In this document: positions 25,173 to 36,919 of the stretch, piece by piece
Layout of the letters: each line of letters begins with the position of its first letter
How positions within the stretch are numbered: position 1 is the stretch's first letter
Assembly: GCA_033220425.1 (NCBI GenBank)
Contig: CM065647.1
Location: 1,550,001 to 1,614,000 of the forward strand
Reading direction: 5' to 3'
DNA: 64,000 bases
DNA from: Lepraria neglecta
Taxonomy: Eukaryota > Ascomycota > Lecanoromycetes > Lecanorales > Stereocaulaceae
Translations under genes and position numbers: made by a program
The notes under the pieces: model-generated
The model's input: the letters and a program-made list of their open reading frames with translations, nothing else
Told to the model about the DNA's origin: nothing
Database searches by the model: none

Positions 25173-25991
25173 TCAGGTACACTCCTCCCCGTCGGCGTGG
25201 CGATGGTACTGGCACGGATCCAATATGCGGCGAGGGTCGTTGTTTGGATGTTTTGTGGTGTCCTTAACCAGCGCCCTGGTATAATCCAATAGAAATTCGG
25301 CGCAGTCCAATAAACTTTGCGGATACTTCTCCAGGACTGTTTCGATTTGTGCAGGAGTGCAAAGGTAGGTTGCCAATACCGTCTTCCGTAACAGCGAATT
25401 TGGGAGAGTATTCTTGTAGAGATGCGCAAAACTACTGATGATCACATTGTTGGTTTGTTCATGTTTCTTGATGAGCCCGTCTACTGCATAGTTGCATAGC
25501 GCTGGCATGTCGTACTTGTCACCAAAGATCGAGAGGTCTACCAATTGCCTGCCTGTGCATAGGGTATCTTCTCAGTCTTTAGCCCGCGTGATCTTGTTGG
25601 AGTAGAGCCATGTACAAACGAACTCAAAGGTCTCCGTTGACTCCTCTGGAAGTCGTAAGACACCGCTCGAGGCTTCACTGAAGGACCCGTCGAAGGCTGC
25701 TTTGAAGTACTTTGAAAGCTCACACTATAGTAGACTGATTTTAGCATTTATCGGAAAGCAAGGGAGAGGTAGGAGTCAGGTAGGAATCGGAAAGACTGCT
25801 TACAAGAGCCCTTTGTGAACACCATGGTCCTTCTTCTCCAGACCTACGATGATGTGAAGAAAGTCTGGCGCGTATCGGGACCTAAGCGTGAGGTGTTACT
25901 CGAGATCAAACACCAAGCTGTGCACGGAAATTTACCTAAGAGGAGACAGGTTCGAAGGCTGTCATTTCGCTGCTACGCTTGGTGAAGTCAT
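25173..25991 (-). pseudogene. BTB/POZ gene A, broken
   Basis: By comparison with the intact neighbour (BTB gene B), exon 1 runs from about 25991 to 25936, exon 2 from 25881 to 25804, and the rest from about 25738 to 25173. Three defects are visible. A TGA lies in exon 1 at 25962-25964, just before the conserved SPLR. A lost G at the exon 2 donor turns TTGGTAAG into TTGTAAG, which breaks the phase. A TGA follows KITRAKD at about 25,556-25,558, where paralogues read KDGED. The BTB core is still readable (HKGLL, SKYFKAAFDGSFSEASS, LVDLSIFGDKYDMPALC). The frame ends with DPCQYHRHADGEECT, the C-terminal motif shared by this family. A shortened product from an internal start cannot be excluded. Confidence 0.8.
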
Positions 25992-26772
25992 GGTGCCGAC
26001 GGTGCTGTCACTCGCAGGTCGTTGTTGACTGACATGATACAAGCCGATGTTCTCAGAGGGGCACTTTGGTGACGAAGATAAGAGGTGTGCAGTGTTGAGA
26101 CCCCAATCATTCACTACTTCACTGGCAATCTGCCACACCAAGTGACGAATCATTGGTGAAACACCTAAACTCACGAGAAAAAGATGAATGAAATTCGTAC
26201 CAAGAGTGGAAGCCACAGCCTTCGTGTTGCGATACGTTGTGTTACACTGATTGTGTCAAATACTTTATCTTCAGTTTACCCCTTTTAAGGACGCTGGACA
26301 GCTGGGAGTTGACACTTCTAGACTCACAGGAGCAGAGAAAGGGGCATCCGACCAGCTGGTTGAGATTGCAATCCTCCGCTTCTGTCTATTAATGAACGTG
26401 CGATTTCAATACCACGTAAAAAAAAATTCACCGTAGTTTGCTCTTCATTATCAAAAAAGTTGAGTGGAGGGACGAAGTAGTATAGAGGGAGAAGAGTAAA
26501 AGACCATCGAGTCATCACAACAATACCATGTATCTTCTTCATTTTCGAGTATGGCTTGCTAAAATTGTGGGGTAGACTGCCATCGAGAAAACTTTGCCCT
26601 ATGTATATGTTCCATCTGATTTGGCTGTTCATGGTTTTAACTGCTCTTCAAAATATCTCGTGTAGCACATTGATGCACTCCTTCTGCTTCTTCATGGGGT
26701 GACCGCCGTCCAGGAAGGCCTTTGCTCGGGAACATTCCGTCACATCTAATGCTTTTCCCGGTTGACCACTGT
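25992..26772. other. Spacer between BTB genes A and B
   Basis: No gene is supported. Minus-strand frames here show no BTB similarity and no other family. Confidence 0.4.
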
Positions 26773-27684
26773 TCAGAATGTCTCCTTTTTAGGGCATCTC
26801 TCCTCGCCCTCCGCATGTTGATGATACTGGCACGGATCTGCTATGTGGCGCTTCTTGGGAGGGTCTCCTCGCCTCGCCGAGTATGCTTTAGCAAGATCGA
26901 GCAAGAAATCTGGACAGGCGAGCATCGGCGGGAAAAAGTCGGCGTGAAAGCTTTCCAAATCATTGGTATGCTGCACATATGTAGCGACCAAGAGTTTGCG
27001 CAAAGGGGATCCTGCAGATGTATTCTCCCAAGCACGAGCAAGAAAAAAGGCAACGACTTGATTCTCCTTTTCGAATACATCTATGAGCAGATCGATGGTT
27101 TCATTGCAAAAAGTTGGCATACCCATCTTGTCGCCAAAGATAAAGAGTTCCACGAGTCTATTGACGTTGCAAGGGACATCCTCCCCATTCGTAATAGACT
27201 TGACCTCCTTCGTATAAAGCCAAGTGTGCACATTTTCGAAAATGTATGGATTTTCTTCAGGGAGCTCCACAATGCCCGTCAAAGCTTCAGCAAAAGATCC
27301 GTTGAGTGCGGCTTGAAAGAACTTCGAGGCCTGACATAGTAGACCCCTGTGAATGCCGAAGTCTATCTTCTTCGGACCAACGAGGATGTGGACATATTCG
27401 GCGTAGAGAGACCTAAATGAATATTAGTCATACCTTCGGTCAAACTCTATTGAACTGTACCGTAAAGGCGAAGGTTTGGCCACAAATGGGCTACATCCGA
27501 ATGGATTCGAGACACTGCTGCTCATTGTTTTGGCAAGGGTGCTGACCGTATTTTTGGCTGCGCCGAGGGATTCGGTGCCAGGTTCTTCGTTTTTGGGGAT
27601 CATAGGCCGAGAGGAAGGTTGTTCTTGTTGGATGTTGTCCGCTGCTGAAAAGGCACCCCCTGGCAGATTATTCTCTCGAGTCAT
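26773..27684 (-). CDS. BTB/POZ domain protein, gene B (the intact member)
   Basis: Exons are 27684-27461 and 27412-26773, giving 287 residues. The 48-nt intron restores PSPLR-SLYAEYVHILVG. The N-terminal ~74 residues are disordered. A BTB fold follows (about 78-190): VHILVGPKKIDFGIHRGLL, SKFFQAALNGSFAEA, a wing region, and LVELFIFGDKMGMPTFCN. The segment after it contains the family motif SPLRKLLVATYV. The C-terminus carries DPCQYHQHAEGEERC, a Cys-x2-His-x-His-x6-Cys arrangement that could bind metal. BTB domains mediate dimerisation and cullin-3 binding in other proteins; here the role is unknown. This is the only copy of five in the window with no visible defect. Confidence 0.85.
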
Positions 27685-28150
27685 GACGCGATGGGAAGGA
27701 GCCCTTTGATGGTCAAGGTGATGAGGTCGCGTCTCATGGTCAGAAGTGAGGTTGCGGGGTTGGAGGCGTGAAGTGAATGAATCAGCTGGGCGAAAGTGTT
27801 ATGAAGGCATCACCAAGCAGTGGTGGGAGGTTTAGCGGTATGGTATCACAACAATACTGGATAAATTACAGCATGGGGCACAAAATCTCGTCTAAAGCAG
27901 TATGAGTCTCTCATTTCATTGAATCAATTTCAAGGCTATATCTCAAGAGGCAGTTGTTAGCTAATGGCCTAGGGTATAAACCCACAAAACATCCAAATTT
28001 GCGTCCCTGACTACCTGTGACCGAAGCAGCCACAAGCAGCTTTGAAGAACGCTACTCCGCAATTTGTGCTACCGGCGAGCGAGTATGAACAGAAAGGATT
28101 GAATCGAGATCCACAACCACCTAGGTGGCTCGTGGTTCGGTTCGGAACCA
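27685..28150. other. Spacer between BTB genes B and C
   Basis: No coding sequence is supported. It includes the presumed promoter of gene B. Confidence 0.4.
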
Positions 28151-29234
28151 TCATATTGATGCTTGTCCGGTGGCCTTAGTACACTTCTCGCCTGTTGCAT
28201 GGTGATGATAGTGGCATGGATCGGAAGTTTTGCGACATTTGCCCAATATGAGTTTTAGAGAGCGCCATCCGCCTGATGCCACACTCAAAGCTTTGGTAAG
28301 GTCGAGCAGAAACTCCGGACATTCCAGAAACGACTTTTCCTCCTCCTCATACAATGACACACTTTCTTTTGGTTTGTTAATATAGGTAGCTATGACTACT
28401 CTCCGTAAAGCCGACCCTGGAAGGGTATTGTCGTAGATTTGAGCGATATTTGTGAACACGAAGTTGTCGTCTTCGTAATCCCTAATCACGTGGTTCACTG
28501 CTTGATTACAAAGTGCTTTTCGGCATTCCAGAGTCAGCATAGCCTTCACTGAACAACGACCTTATGATAAGACATATCTTGCTTGTGTGTAGAGAGATAG
28601 TGGGTTGAAATCCCTGGTCGCTCTTGGATCGTGTATGTAGAACAAGGATAGACTGGGATGGCTCCCAAATGGCGTACCTGGAATATCGCCAAACAACCAT
28701 AAGCGCACTATTTGGTCTGCCCCGCACACGATACTCTGGCCATCATTGAGTTGAGTATTGTTCTTCGTGTAGCACTGTTTGTACACGAGTTCGAATGTAT
28801 GCGGATCTTCGTCATGAAGTTCGATAATGCGGCTTGAAGCTTCGCTGAATGAGCCGTTGAATGCGGCGTCCGAAAATCTAGATACTCGACATATAGATTT
28901 TAGTGAATGGCGAATTCTTTCTTGTCTGGGCCGACAAGGATATGAACGAAGGTTGCTGAAAATAACGACCTAAGCATTGGGTCAGTCAAGGACAATCCTG
29001 CAATGGTCTCAATAACTGGAGCGAAGCATACATGATGAGAGGTTCCATGGGTAAGCCCTTCGCTGAGCTGGATGCACCCAAGGCAGTCGCGGTAGTGGAT
29101 AGGCTGGTCGGACTCTTCTCGTCAAAGAGCTTATGAGCCATGCTGGGTTGAATTCGAAATCTGACAATTTTCGATGGTGCCTTGCCTTCTGTTGAGCTGC
29201 TGTGGGTGTCATCGCCAGTCTCGCTCAGCGACAT
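28151..29234 (-). pseudogene. BTB/POZ gene C, frameshifted
   Basis: The inferred exons are 29234-29032, 28969-28678 and 28560-28151. The segment TFVHILVGPDKKEFAIH is followed by a stop (TAA at 28900-28902). One base is missing relative to the paralogue sequence encoding HKGL, because the frame resumes one base over as ICRVSRFSDAAFNGSFSEASS. A 117-nt intron (28677-28561) follows GDIPG. The C-terminal part is intact, ending DPCHYHHHATGEKCTKATGQASI. The first exon, starting MSLSETGDDTHSSSTEG, is longer and different from the other members. The single frameshift at a conserved site makes this a likely pseudogene. Confidence 0.8.
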
Positions 29235-29581
29235 TATGAGTGTGAATGGTAAAGATCTGTAATCGTGACAGAGGATTGGGAAGGGTTGAACCCAGATCCA
29301 AGTGGCTTGAGAAACTTCGTGTCAAACATGTGCGGTGTCAAGGGTTCAATACACCGATTACTTCACTGGCGTTTACGGCGCCAAGCTATGAGGAGTGTGT
29401 TGATAAAGGGGAGCATTCAATCAGCGCGCACAGCACATGAGCGAAACTGGAGTCAATCTTACACACAATAGACGAGTTCGAGCATTATTTTCGACGATCA
29501 AGGAGCTGTACCGGGCAGTTGGTCTAGTCCTCACACCCTCAAAGCCAAGCCTTTGTATCTGTGGCACAGGCGATCTCTAGT
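29235..29581. other. Spacer between BTB genes C and D
   Basis: No gene is supported. A motif resembling a tRNA A box near 29515 has no matching B box and was rejected. Confidence 0.4.
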
Positions 29582-30501
29582 CTAGGTACACTTTGCCTCC
29601 CCTTCTGCATGGAAATGGTACTGGCAGGGATCTGGTACTTGAGGGGTATCGCTCTTTGGAGGCCCTGGCTTCTCCACTAGCGCCTTGCTAAGATCGAAGA
29701 GGAATGCATGACATTCTTGAAAATTGTCTGCATTCTTCCCAAGTACTTTCACTTTCCGTAAAGGTCTGTCAGTCCACGTCGCCAAGAGTACTCTGCGTAG
29801 AGGTGATCCTGGAAGAGTTTTAATGTAGATTCGGGTAATATTACAGAAGGGGTGTCTGTTCTCCAGGTAGAGCTTTATAAGGTCATCTACTACTTGGTTT
29901 CGTAGTGTCGGTATGTCGTACGTATCACCGAAAACAAAAAGGTCCACAATCTGATTGTTGGTGCATGCCATGTCCTCTCCGTCCTTATTCTGCGTAATTT
30001 TATTCGAATAGAGCCATGCGTGGACGATCTCGAAAATCACTGCATCATCCTCTGGAAGCTCAATAACGCCACTTGAGGCCTCGCTGAATGAGCCGTTCAG
30101 GGTAGCTTGGAAGTATTTCGAGCGAGAGCAGATGAGGCCTTTGTGCACGCCGAAGTCTTTCTTCTCTGGACACGAGGATATGAACGAAGCCTGATGATTA
30201 GAGGCAGCTAAAAACCAGTCATTAGTAAAGGCTCAAGCCATCGGAAGTCATGTCGCGAATCTTGAACAGAGTCTTACCGGATAGGAGACAGTTTGGCCTG
30301 GAATTGAACGGGCGTTGCCAACTTAGATGTGCTCGGAGAATTGGCGGTACTGGATGCGTTGGTTGCTTTGCCTCCGAATATACTTTGCGCTCCGAAGAAA
30401 CTTTGCGAATTTGACGACTCGTTGGTAGATGGCTGTATAAAATCGCCTCTAGAGTCGGGTTCGGTCTTGACTGTGGCCATGGAGTTTGGGGTGGGTGTCA
30501 T
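29582..30501 (-). pseudogene. BTB/POZ gene D, stop plus two-base deletion
   Basis: Exon 1 starts at Met 30501 (MTPTPNSMATVKTEPDS) and ends at 30278; the intron is 30277-30208. Exon 2 then reads a TAA within its first four codons, at the position where gene C has TTT. Shortly after, in the segment equivalent to HILVGP, two bases are missing. Downstream the frame is open for 188 codons, with SKYFQATLNGSFSEASSG, LVVF-type core (IVDLFVFGDTYDIPTLRN), SPLRRVLLATW and the C-terminal DPCQYHFHAEGEAKCT. The open part begins with GTG rather than ATG, so no normal start serves it. Confidence 0.75.
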
Positions 30502-30537
30502 GATGAAGGATGGAGTATTTGAAGAGCCAGAAGGCAA

Positions 30538-31370
30538 AATGTTCCTTCAAGGGTGGGGTGTCGACATCATGCAGTGGTGAAAGAAGCGATGGTTGAAAAG
30601 TATTACCACTTCACTTGCATTTTTACTTCAGCAAAGGAGCGAGTTCGGGATCTGCATTTTCAGGCCATTGGCTCGCTATTACTACCGACAAGTGACATCC
30701 TATGTATTGTTCAATCTGAGCATCAAGGATCTCTCTGCGTTTCAAGGAGCAGGTCCCGACTATCCTCAGACGAGGTTCGATGACCTGGTTGTCAGCGGTA
30801 GGATAGCACATTGATCTTAGCCAAATTGAAGGATGATTGCAAGCCAACATCGAAACAGTTAGCAGGAGGCTAGCCTTGCTACCTTTCGAAAGGCGCGTTC
30901 TCTACGTAATTGATTCCGACGTGCTGGTTGATGGTTGCTCCTTCGCGCTTGAGCGCTCGGCGGCCAAGGGTCGTCTTACTAATCAGATTGTGGGATTAGA
31001 ATTGACAGAATCGGTATAACAATGTTCAACTGGGTCTATCAAACTATACACATATTTTGTGCAGAACATTGAACACATGGTAATCACCGATAATGAGACG
31101 CAGCAAGGAGGTCAGGTGTGATCAGCGGAGGGTCCTCCGCAAAAAACAACCCCATGTTCCGAGATGCAGAATTTCGGTGGTCTTCTAGAAAGACCGTTGC
31201 ACACGTCATGTCACATTGTTGACGTAGCTGCTCAACGAACACGACATACAAGAATCGTCACCTCGCTGCACTGACAGCAATCGATTCCCTGCCACCAAGA
31301 ATATCCTACTACTTGAAACAGAAGACTGTCCACCAATCGAACACACGATACCAGGACATATCCGCCCATC
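30538..31370. other. Interval between the BTB array and the dehydrogenase gene
   Basis: No coding sequence, RNA gene or repeat is supported in this 0.8-kb stretch. Confidence 0.4.
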
Positions 31371-32417
31371 ATGGAAGCAGTAAAGAACACCGTCAAGTCT
31401 GCCACCGGCAAAGACTCCCAATTCACCTCCGGTAAGCCTGTTCGTCCTCTCAAGGCAGGAGCAAATACTAATACCCTTCCCAGGCCACCAAGTCCCCATC
31501 CAAGACATGTCCCAACCCTCCAACCAATCCGACATGAAAGGCCCCGATCCAGTGAATGAAGAAGTCCCTACCGAAGATGGCGGCTACCAGACCTACAAAG
31601 CAGCCGGCAAGCTCAAGGGCAAGAAAGCCATCATTACAGGCGGCGACTCGGGTATAGGCCGCGCCATAGCAATTCTTTACGCTATGGAAGGTGCGGATAG
31701 CATTATCGCTTATCTACCGGACGAACAGAAGGACGCCGAGGAGACTAAATCGCAGGTGGAGAAGCACGGACAGAAATGCTACCTGTTTCCTACGGATGTT
31801 AGCAAGATGGAAAATTGCAAGAAGCTCGTCGAGGAGGCGAAGAGCAAGATGGGGGCTATCAACATCTTAGTGAACAACGCTGCGTATCAGAATATGATCA
31901 ACGGCATTGCTGAGCTCTCAGAGTAAGTTTTCTGCCCCTCCCCCCAGCTTATTATGGCCAGCAGTGCTAACACAGGTAATAAAGGGATCAATGGCTCAAG
32001 ACCTTCGACACAAACATCCATCCCTACTTCTACCTCTCCAAATATGCTCTCGCACACATGAAATCCGGCGACACGATCATCAACTCCGCCTCCGTCAACG
32101 CCTACATCGGTCGCCCTGATCTCCTTGACTACACAAGCTCTAAAGGCGCCATCGTCTCCTTCACCCGCGGTCTGCATAACCAGCAAATATCTTACGGCAT
32201 CCGTGTGAATGCTGTGTGCCCAGGCCCAGTCTGGACACCACTTATCCCTTCGACCATGAAGGAGTACGCTCAAGACCAATTCAGCGCCACGCCTATGGGT
32301 AGACCTGGGCAGCCATCGGAGATTGCTACTTGCTTTGTCTTCTTGGCCAGCCAGGATAGTAGCTTGATTTCGGGCCAGAGTCTGCATCCCAATGGCGGTG
32401 TTGTCGTTAACGGTTGA
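31371..32417 (+). CDS. Short-chain dehydrogenase/reductase (classical SDR)
   Basis: Exons are 31371-31431, 31484-31922 and 31985-32417, giving 310 residues. The cofactor loop TGGDSGIGRAIA replaces the usual TGxxxGIG. NNAA follows, then the catalytic Ser in INSASVNAY and the Tyr-x3-Lys in YTSSKGA, and then PGPVWTPLIP. The N-terminal ~45 residues, with QDMSQPSNQSDMKGPDP, match the extension of bacterial stress-type SDRs such as YghA and general stress protein 39. The enzyme is an NAD(P)H-dependent oxidoreductase with unknown substrate. No metabolic cluster surrounds it. Confidence 0.92.
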
Positions 32418-33567
32418 GCTGTCTTTATACTTTCGAGTTCTTTTAAGCCAATTTCGCATGTGCTTCATGAAATACGCAGATAGAGGAAAGAACCTATGAA
32501 AAGCGATTCAAGAGCGCCAATGTTTACATGTCTCTGTGGAAATGCAACCGACACGTTTTATTGTTATTAATGTAGACATTTGTGGGAGAGAACATTGAAC
32601 ACAATGACAGCAGGGACTACTACCCAAAAGGCACCTATGTTCACCAACGCTACTATCACAAGACAATCTAAAAAACTTCAAGTAGCGAGGAACTACAGCG
32701 AGGCTAAGCGAACGATCAGAGACGGGATCAATGAGATGAGGCTGTGTTATGCGGAGACCGTGGCTTAGGAGCCCCTAGGGTGTTTAGCACTGTAGTATTG
32801 CAATAATTGGTGGCGCTTGAGCCAGGCTAGCACTGCTTGCTGTTTCTTTTAAGCAGCTGACACTTCAATTCATAGGACTCTCGGGCAAAAAATTGTTTCT
32901 CTCTCGACCTTACTTGAGTCAAGAGCGTCCAGGTCTCTGTTCTCCAAAAGCAAACACTTGGTGAATGCCTACCCCTCGTGAGCTCAATCCTTCTAATTTT
33001 CTGTTTCAATTCAGGACCACGACTTCCAAAAGGTACAAAAAACAAAACCGCAATCCGATATAGTGCTTGATGTCGTGACCACTCTCATTACTCCTACGAT
33101 GGCACATATACCCGTTCCCCTCATAACCCAACCCTTCCTCGTCTCACCCGCCAACAACCCCACTTTGGCTTCACGGCCTTCACCTAAGTACTCACCAAGC
33201 TTGAAGGTACGTGCTTTCGATAGGAGGAACCATCTCTTAGAGACCCACAGCCACATCCACAAGTATGAGAACCATCTCTTGCATGGGCCGATGTGAAAGC
33301 GTCTACTGCTGGTTGCATTGATCGTGGTCCTCGCTGGCTCTCCAAAGCACTGGCAAACTTGTATTTCCCGTGGAGAAGTAGCGAATGCGGGCGTATCGTC
33401 GATGAGTAGCTCCAGTAGTCTTCTTAGGTATTGCCTCGTAAAATGCACATGGCTCATCCCAGAGCCATATATATAGCCTTCCCATACAGCGAGACTAGCC
33501 CTCGTAGATATCGCAGACCTCTCTTATCAGCCTCGAAATCTGTAGAACCACACTATGTCCTCTCCTC
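32418..33567. other. 1.1-kb interval without supported genes
   Basis: Two overlapping frames on opposite strands near 33011-33457 and 33063-33296 show no recognisable protein, and neither has supporting splice structure. Confidence 0.4.
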
Positions 33568-34268
33568 TCAAACGTTCGCCCCAGGCTTCCAAGCCTCCCC
33601 AATCTTCTGCACCTCCCTAATAAAGCCCTTACTAGTAATCTTCCCCCCCTTCCCCTTCCCCGCCGCGACAGCCATAGGCGTATGTTCATCAGGCGTATAA
33701 AACGGATTCTGGAGTAGTCGTATGTACGCTGTCTGGAGAGCCTTGAAAGCCTATAGCCCAATCAGCACATCCCAAGCCTCTCCTCTCCCCTCCCAACCCA
33801 TAGCAGCTGGGGCAATACTCACACCCTTAACATCCCCATCCCCCACCGCCCTCCTACTCCCGGCCCCACTAACCGGCGACTGACTTCCCCTCTCCCCCGT
33901 TTTGCCCCACGCATCAACCACAACCGCAAATCTCGTCCCCGTACCCGTTTCCCATCCCCAGATTGAGAGGCGCTCGTCAACGGCTTGGAGGAGTCCTAGG
34001 TCTTGATCTACGCGGTTGCGGTCGCGAGAGCGGGCATCGAAGATGTCGAGGGAGGCGTTGAGGAGGAAAGAGAATTCGAGGTAGGCGGATGGGGTGGTTG
34101 TGTAGGGGGGGAAGAGGGCGATGTGGAGGGGGTTGTCCTGGGGTGGTGTTAACGGAGACCTTTGGGGAATGCATTGGGGGACAAGTGGAGGGTTGGGTTA
34201 GGGGAGGGGGGGGAAGAGTTTACATATTTGCCGATTATGCCTATGCACGCTATTGAGGGGGTTGTCAT
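33568..34268 (-). CDS. TCA17: TRAPP complex subunit, TRAPPC2L/Tca17-like
   Basis: Exons are 34268-34224, 34137-33823 and 33750-33568, giving 180 residues. Introns are 86 and 72 nt. The N-terminus SIACIGIIGKYDNPLHIALF gives the first two strands of the sedlin (longin) fold. AYLEFSFLLNASLDIFDAR and LLQAVDERLSIWGWETGTGTRF follow. The C-terminus ITSKGFIREVQKIGEAWKPG is typical of fungal TRAPPC2-like subunits. A low-complexity Gly/Ser insert lies between the halves. TRAPP tethers act as Rab GTPase exchange factors at the Golgi. No line of the frame is continuous, so the gene appears only after splicing. Confidence 0.85.
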
Positions 34269-34543
34269 TGTGGGTGATAGTTGGTGGTTGAGATGTCGGT
34301 GGTTGTTCGGGAAAAGTATACATGGCTTGAGTATTGACAGGATAAACCCAATTGTATCTAGATAACAGTTTCCACCCTCTATGTACCAATTTCCTCTCTC
34401 TGTAGTCCACCCGTAGTCTACAGAGGATTTCCCATCATACAAGCAATGCAAAAGCGAAGTGAAGCAAAGCAAAGCTAAGCTCTAGCAAAGATGGTGCCAA
34501 AACGCAGAAAATGCACAGCCGCATACTCTCATACAATGCCCCA

Positions 34544-36001
34544 TCACAGTGTTTTCGATGGCCTCAAAAGCGTCCTTTCAGGGTACCGGAGGGTTTGGTG
34601 GTAAGACTCTCGAACACCGAAATCTGTGGTAACCACGATTCCCTTGAGTGGAGTCTTCATGTCGTCAAGGTTGTCTTTGGATCGGACAGCAGAAATCACC
34701 GACCGCACATTACGCTCACCCCCAAGCTCTCCATACCTCGACGAGTCCCTGGCCTCGAGATTATGTCCTAGGGTCCTGTAACATATAGCCCTTTCTATGG
34801 CTGATGCGAGATGAGTGTGTCCTAGGATGTTGGGCACAATTGCGAGGACGAGGGGCTTCAAATGGATCAGTGAAGCGTAGATCAGCCCCGCGCAGTATTC
34901 TATCGCCTGCCACTCGTGCACAAATACGACATTCCATGTGGGATCGTCTCTGTAGGCGATGTCTGACAATCTACTGTAGTGTGTTTTGATTAGTCGAGCG
35001 ATCAAAGAGGCGCATGGACTATGCGTCTATCAGCTGAATTGGACTGGGTACTAGGTGTCACTCGCTGATGGACCCACATCAAGCCGACGGCAAATATTCC
35101 TATCAACAGTAGCCTCCGGCGCAATACCATGTGCAGATTCCATATCATCGGCATTGGCAGGACTAGGATCACTACGTTGATCGCTAGGCTAAACGTAATC
35201 TCAGCTTTGAAATAGCCAATGCCATTCGAGCATTTGCCTGGAACCACAAAGTCCCAAGCCTTCTCAACCGGGTTGCACTGGAAGAGAACTATCAGAGTGA
35301 ACACGATATCTTCAAAAACACACGCTGCCATTGTGGCCTTAACCCACCTTCGGAAATTGACCGAGGGCGAGAGCCTTAGGTAGAATAGGAGGATAGAGAA
35401 TTTGGCGACAGTGATGATTAGGAGGTATAGGATTTGAGTTGCGTAGATCATCTTCTCTAGTGTCAGAAAGCGGTAATGGTCAGATTGGATTGGCTTGCAT
35501 ACCTTCACTACACCATTTCGGAGTCAGCATTTATTGAGTTGGGCCACATGTATCAGAAGCTGGAGAAGGTTCCCGGATCCCAAAACACGTCTCACGACTC
35601 AGACTGGGGTATGGAAGGGGAATAGTTCTCAGAAAGGGTGCTTACTCGTATACCATGCGTTAGCGGAAGGCAGAACATCCCAGAAGTGAAGCCCTGCACC
35701 ATGAGGTAGGCAAGAAAGGACGAGGGGTGCCTGAATGAGGGCCAGCACCTAGGGCACATGAGCATGTCGATCGTCCTTTCGCCAGACCCTCCAGAGGTAG
35801 ACTACCATAGCCATCATGATTACGTGGTCATCCCCACCCCGGACTCTTGATGGTCATATATCGACTGACGAGGCGTAGAGAATCAAATAGCAGGGCCAGA
35901 GCGGTCATAGAGACTTGGATTACAATGAGCTCAGTTCTTTCCGAGGGAGGGTTGATGTAATATGGTGTATGAGTAGGAGGTTTCCCTCCAGCTGTTGACA
36001 T
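34544..36001 (-). pseudogene. Rhodopsin-domain (SAT4-type) membrane protein with a one-base frameshift
   Basis: Exons are 36001-35806, 35748-35646, 35507-35078 and 35018-34544. The summed exon length is 1204 nt, one more than a whole number of codons. Removing one C from the run at 35832-35835 turns SPGWG-stop into SPGWDDHVIMMAM and gives a coherent 400-residue protein. It has about seven membrane helices: the first near LIVIQVSMTALALLFD, then ATQILYLLIITVAKFSILLFYLRL, FEDIVFTLIVLFQCNPVEKAW and the C-terminal EWQAIEYCAGLIYASL. This is the fungal rhodopsin-domain family, usually annotated as an integral membrane protein of unknown function and often near effector or secondary-metabolism genes. 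The 138-nt third intron is less certain. Whether the shift is real or an assembly error cannot be told from the sequence alone. Confidence 0.75.
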
Positions 36002-36365
36002 GAGGACATGAGCAAAGCATATGATGTGCAACGGAAGAGCTGCTGGCTAGCAATGAGAGGCAAATAGTGGCGATAGGATGTGGCCGCAAGCACGGAAGCA
36101 GTAGCAGGCCAGGAGATGAGGTCAATTGGTCAGCGAAGCGATTGATAGGAGACGAAGATTGAGGAGCTTCCAAAGGGCAAGAGCAACCCGTGGCTAGAAA
36201 ACGACCCTCGCTCATCGTCAGTGACTCTTCTGATAACACGAAGCCAGATATCAGCTACTTCTTTTACAGCATTCCGTGTTCTTAAGTAGCACCAAGTTTC
36301 TGTTGTTTTTCTGAGCAAACATTTTACTGTAGAGCGTGGCCCGCCGCAAGCACTTCTGAAAGAGA

Positions 36366-36767
36366 ATGAGCTTTATCAGCGCATCTAAGGAAGGTCCTCA
36401 AAACAAGTCTTCTGAAGCCACCAAATCTACGGTTCCTATTTCGCCTAACAAAAAAGCCCAAGCTGCCTGGAACACGGTGAAGACGAGACTCAGGGGGAAA
36501 TCAGCGCCTGATCTACCGCGATTGTGGTCATATTCGCGAGCTTCAGAGCCCGATGAGCCTACGGTCAAGGGCGAACAACAGCCGGAGGACGAGGAGAACA
36601 GCCATTTCTGTGAATCTTTACTAGGATTGATAGAAAGGAGTTCAAGATTCGACTACCTTGAACTCGCGAAAGAAGAGAAGGTGAAGAAGCAAATGAAGCA
36701 GTCTCAGCAAGAGGAAACCAACGCCTTTCAAAGTCCACGCGCTAAGCGATTTAGCTGGACACAATAG
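36366..36767 (+). CDS. Small hypothetical protein
   Basis: A single uninterrupted frame encodes 133 residues from an ATG in a reasonable context. It is hydrophilic, begins MSFISASKEGPQNKSSEATK and has a central KKAQAAWNTVKTRLRGKSAP. It also contains a predicted helix, ELAKEEKVKKQMKQSQQEE. No domain, signal peptide or membrane segment is visible. It is divergent from the rhodopsin-domain gene. Confidence 0.5.
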   Translation: MSFISASKEGPQNKSSEATKSTVPISPNKKAQAAWNTVKTRLRGKSAPDLPRLWSYSRASEPDEPTVKGEQQPEDEENSHFCESLLGLIERSSRFDYLELAKEEKVKKQMKQSQQEETNAFQSPRAKRFSWTQ

Positions 36768-36919
36768 GTCTAGCCCTAACCAGTTAGTATGGCATCTCCA
36801 AATGCCATAGAGCCGATGAACATCGACGTCTTCGACTTCCCTTGTTGCCCCACAACTCACATCTCAAACACCCCAAGAGTCTTGAGTTTCCTTTCTGTTC
36901 CTCTTTTCTTTTCGTTGTC

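Noticed and set aside
29505-29580. tRNA-like A-box sequence (GGGCAGTTGGTCTAGT)
   Set aside because: No B box or foldable cloverleaf follows within the expected distance.
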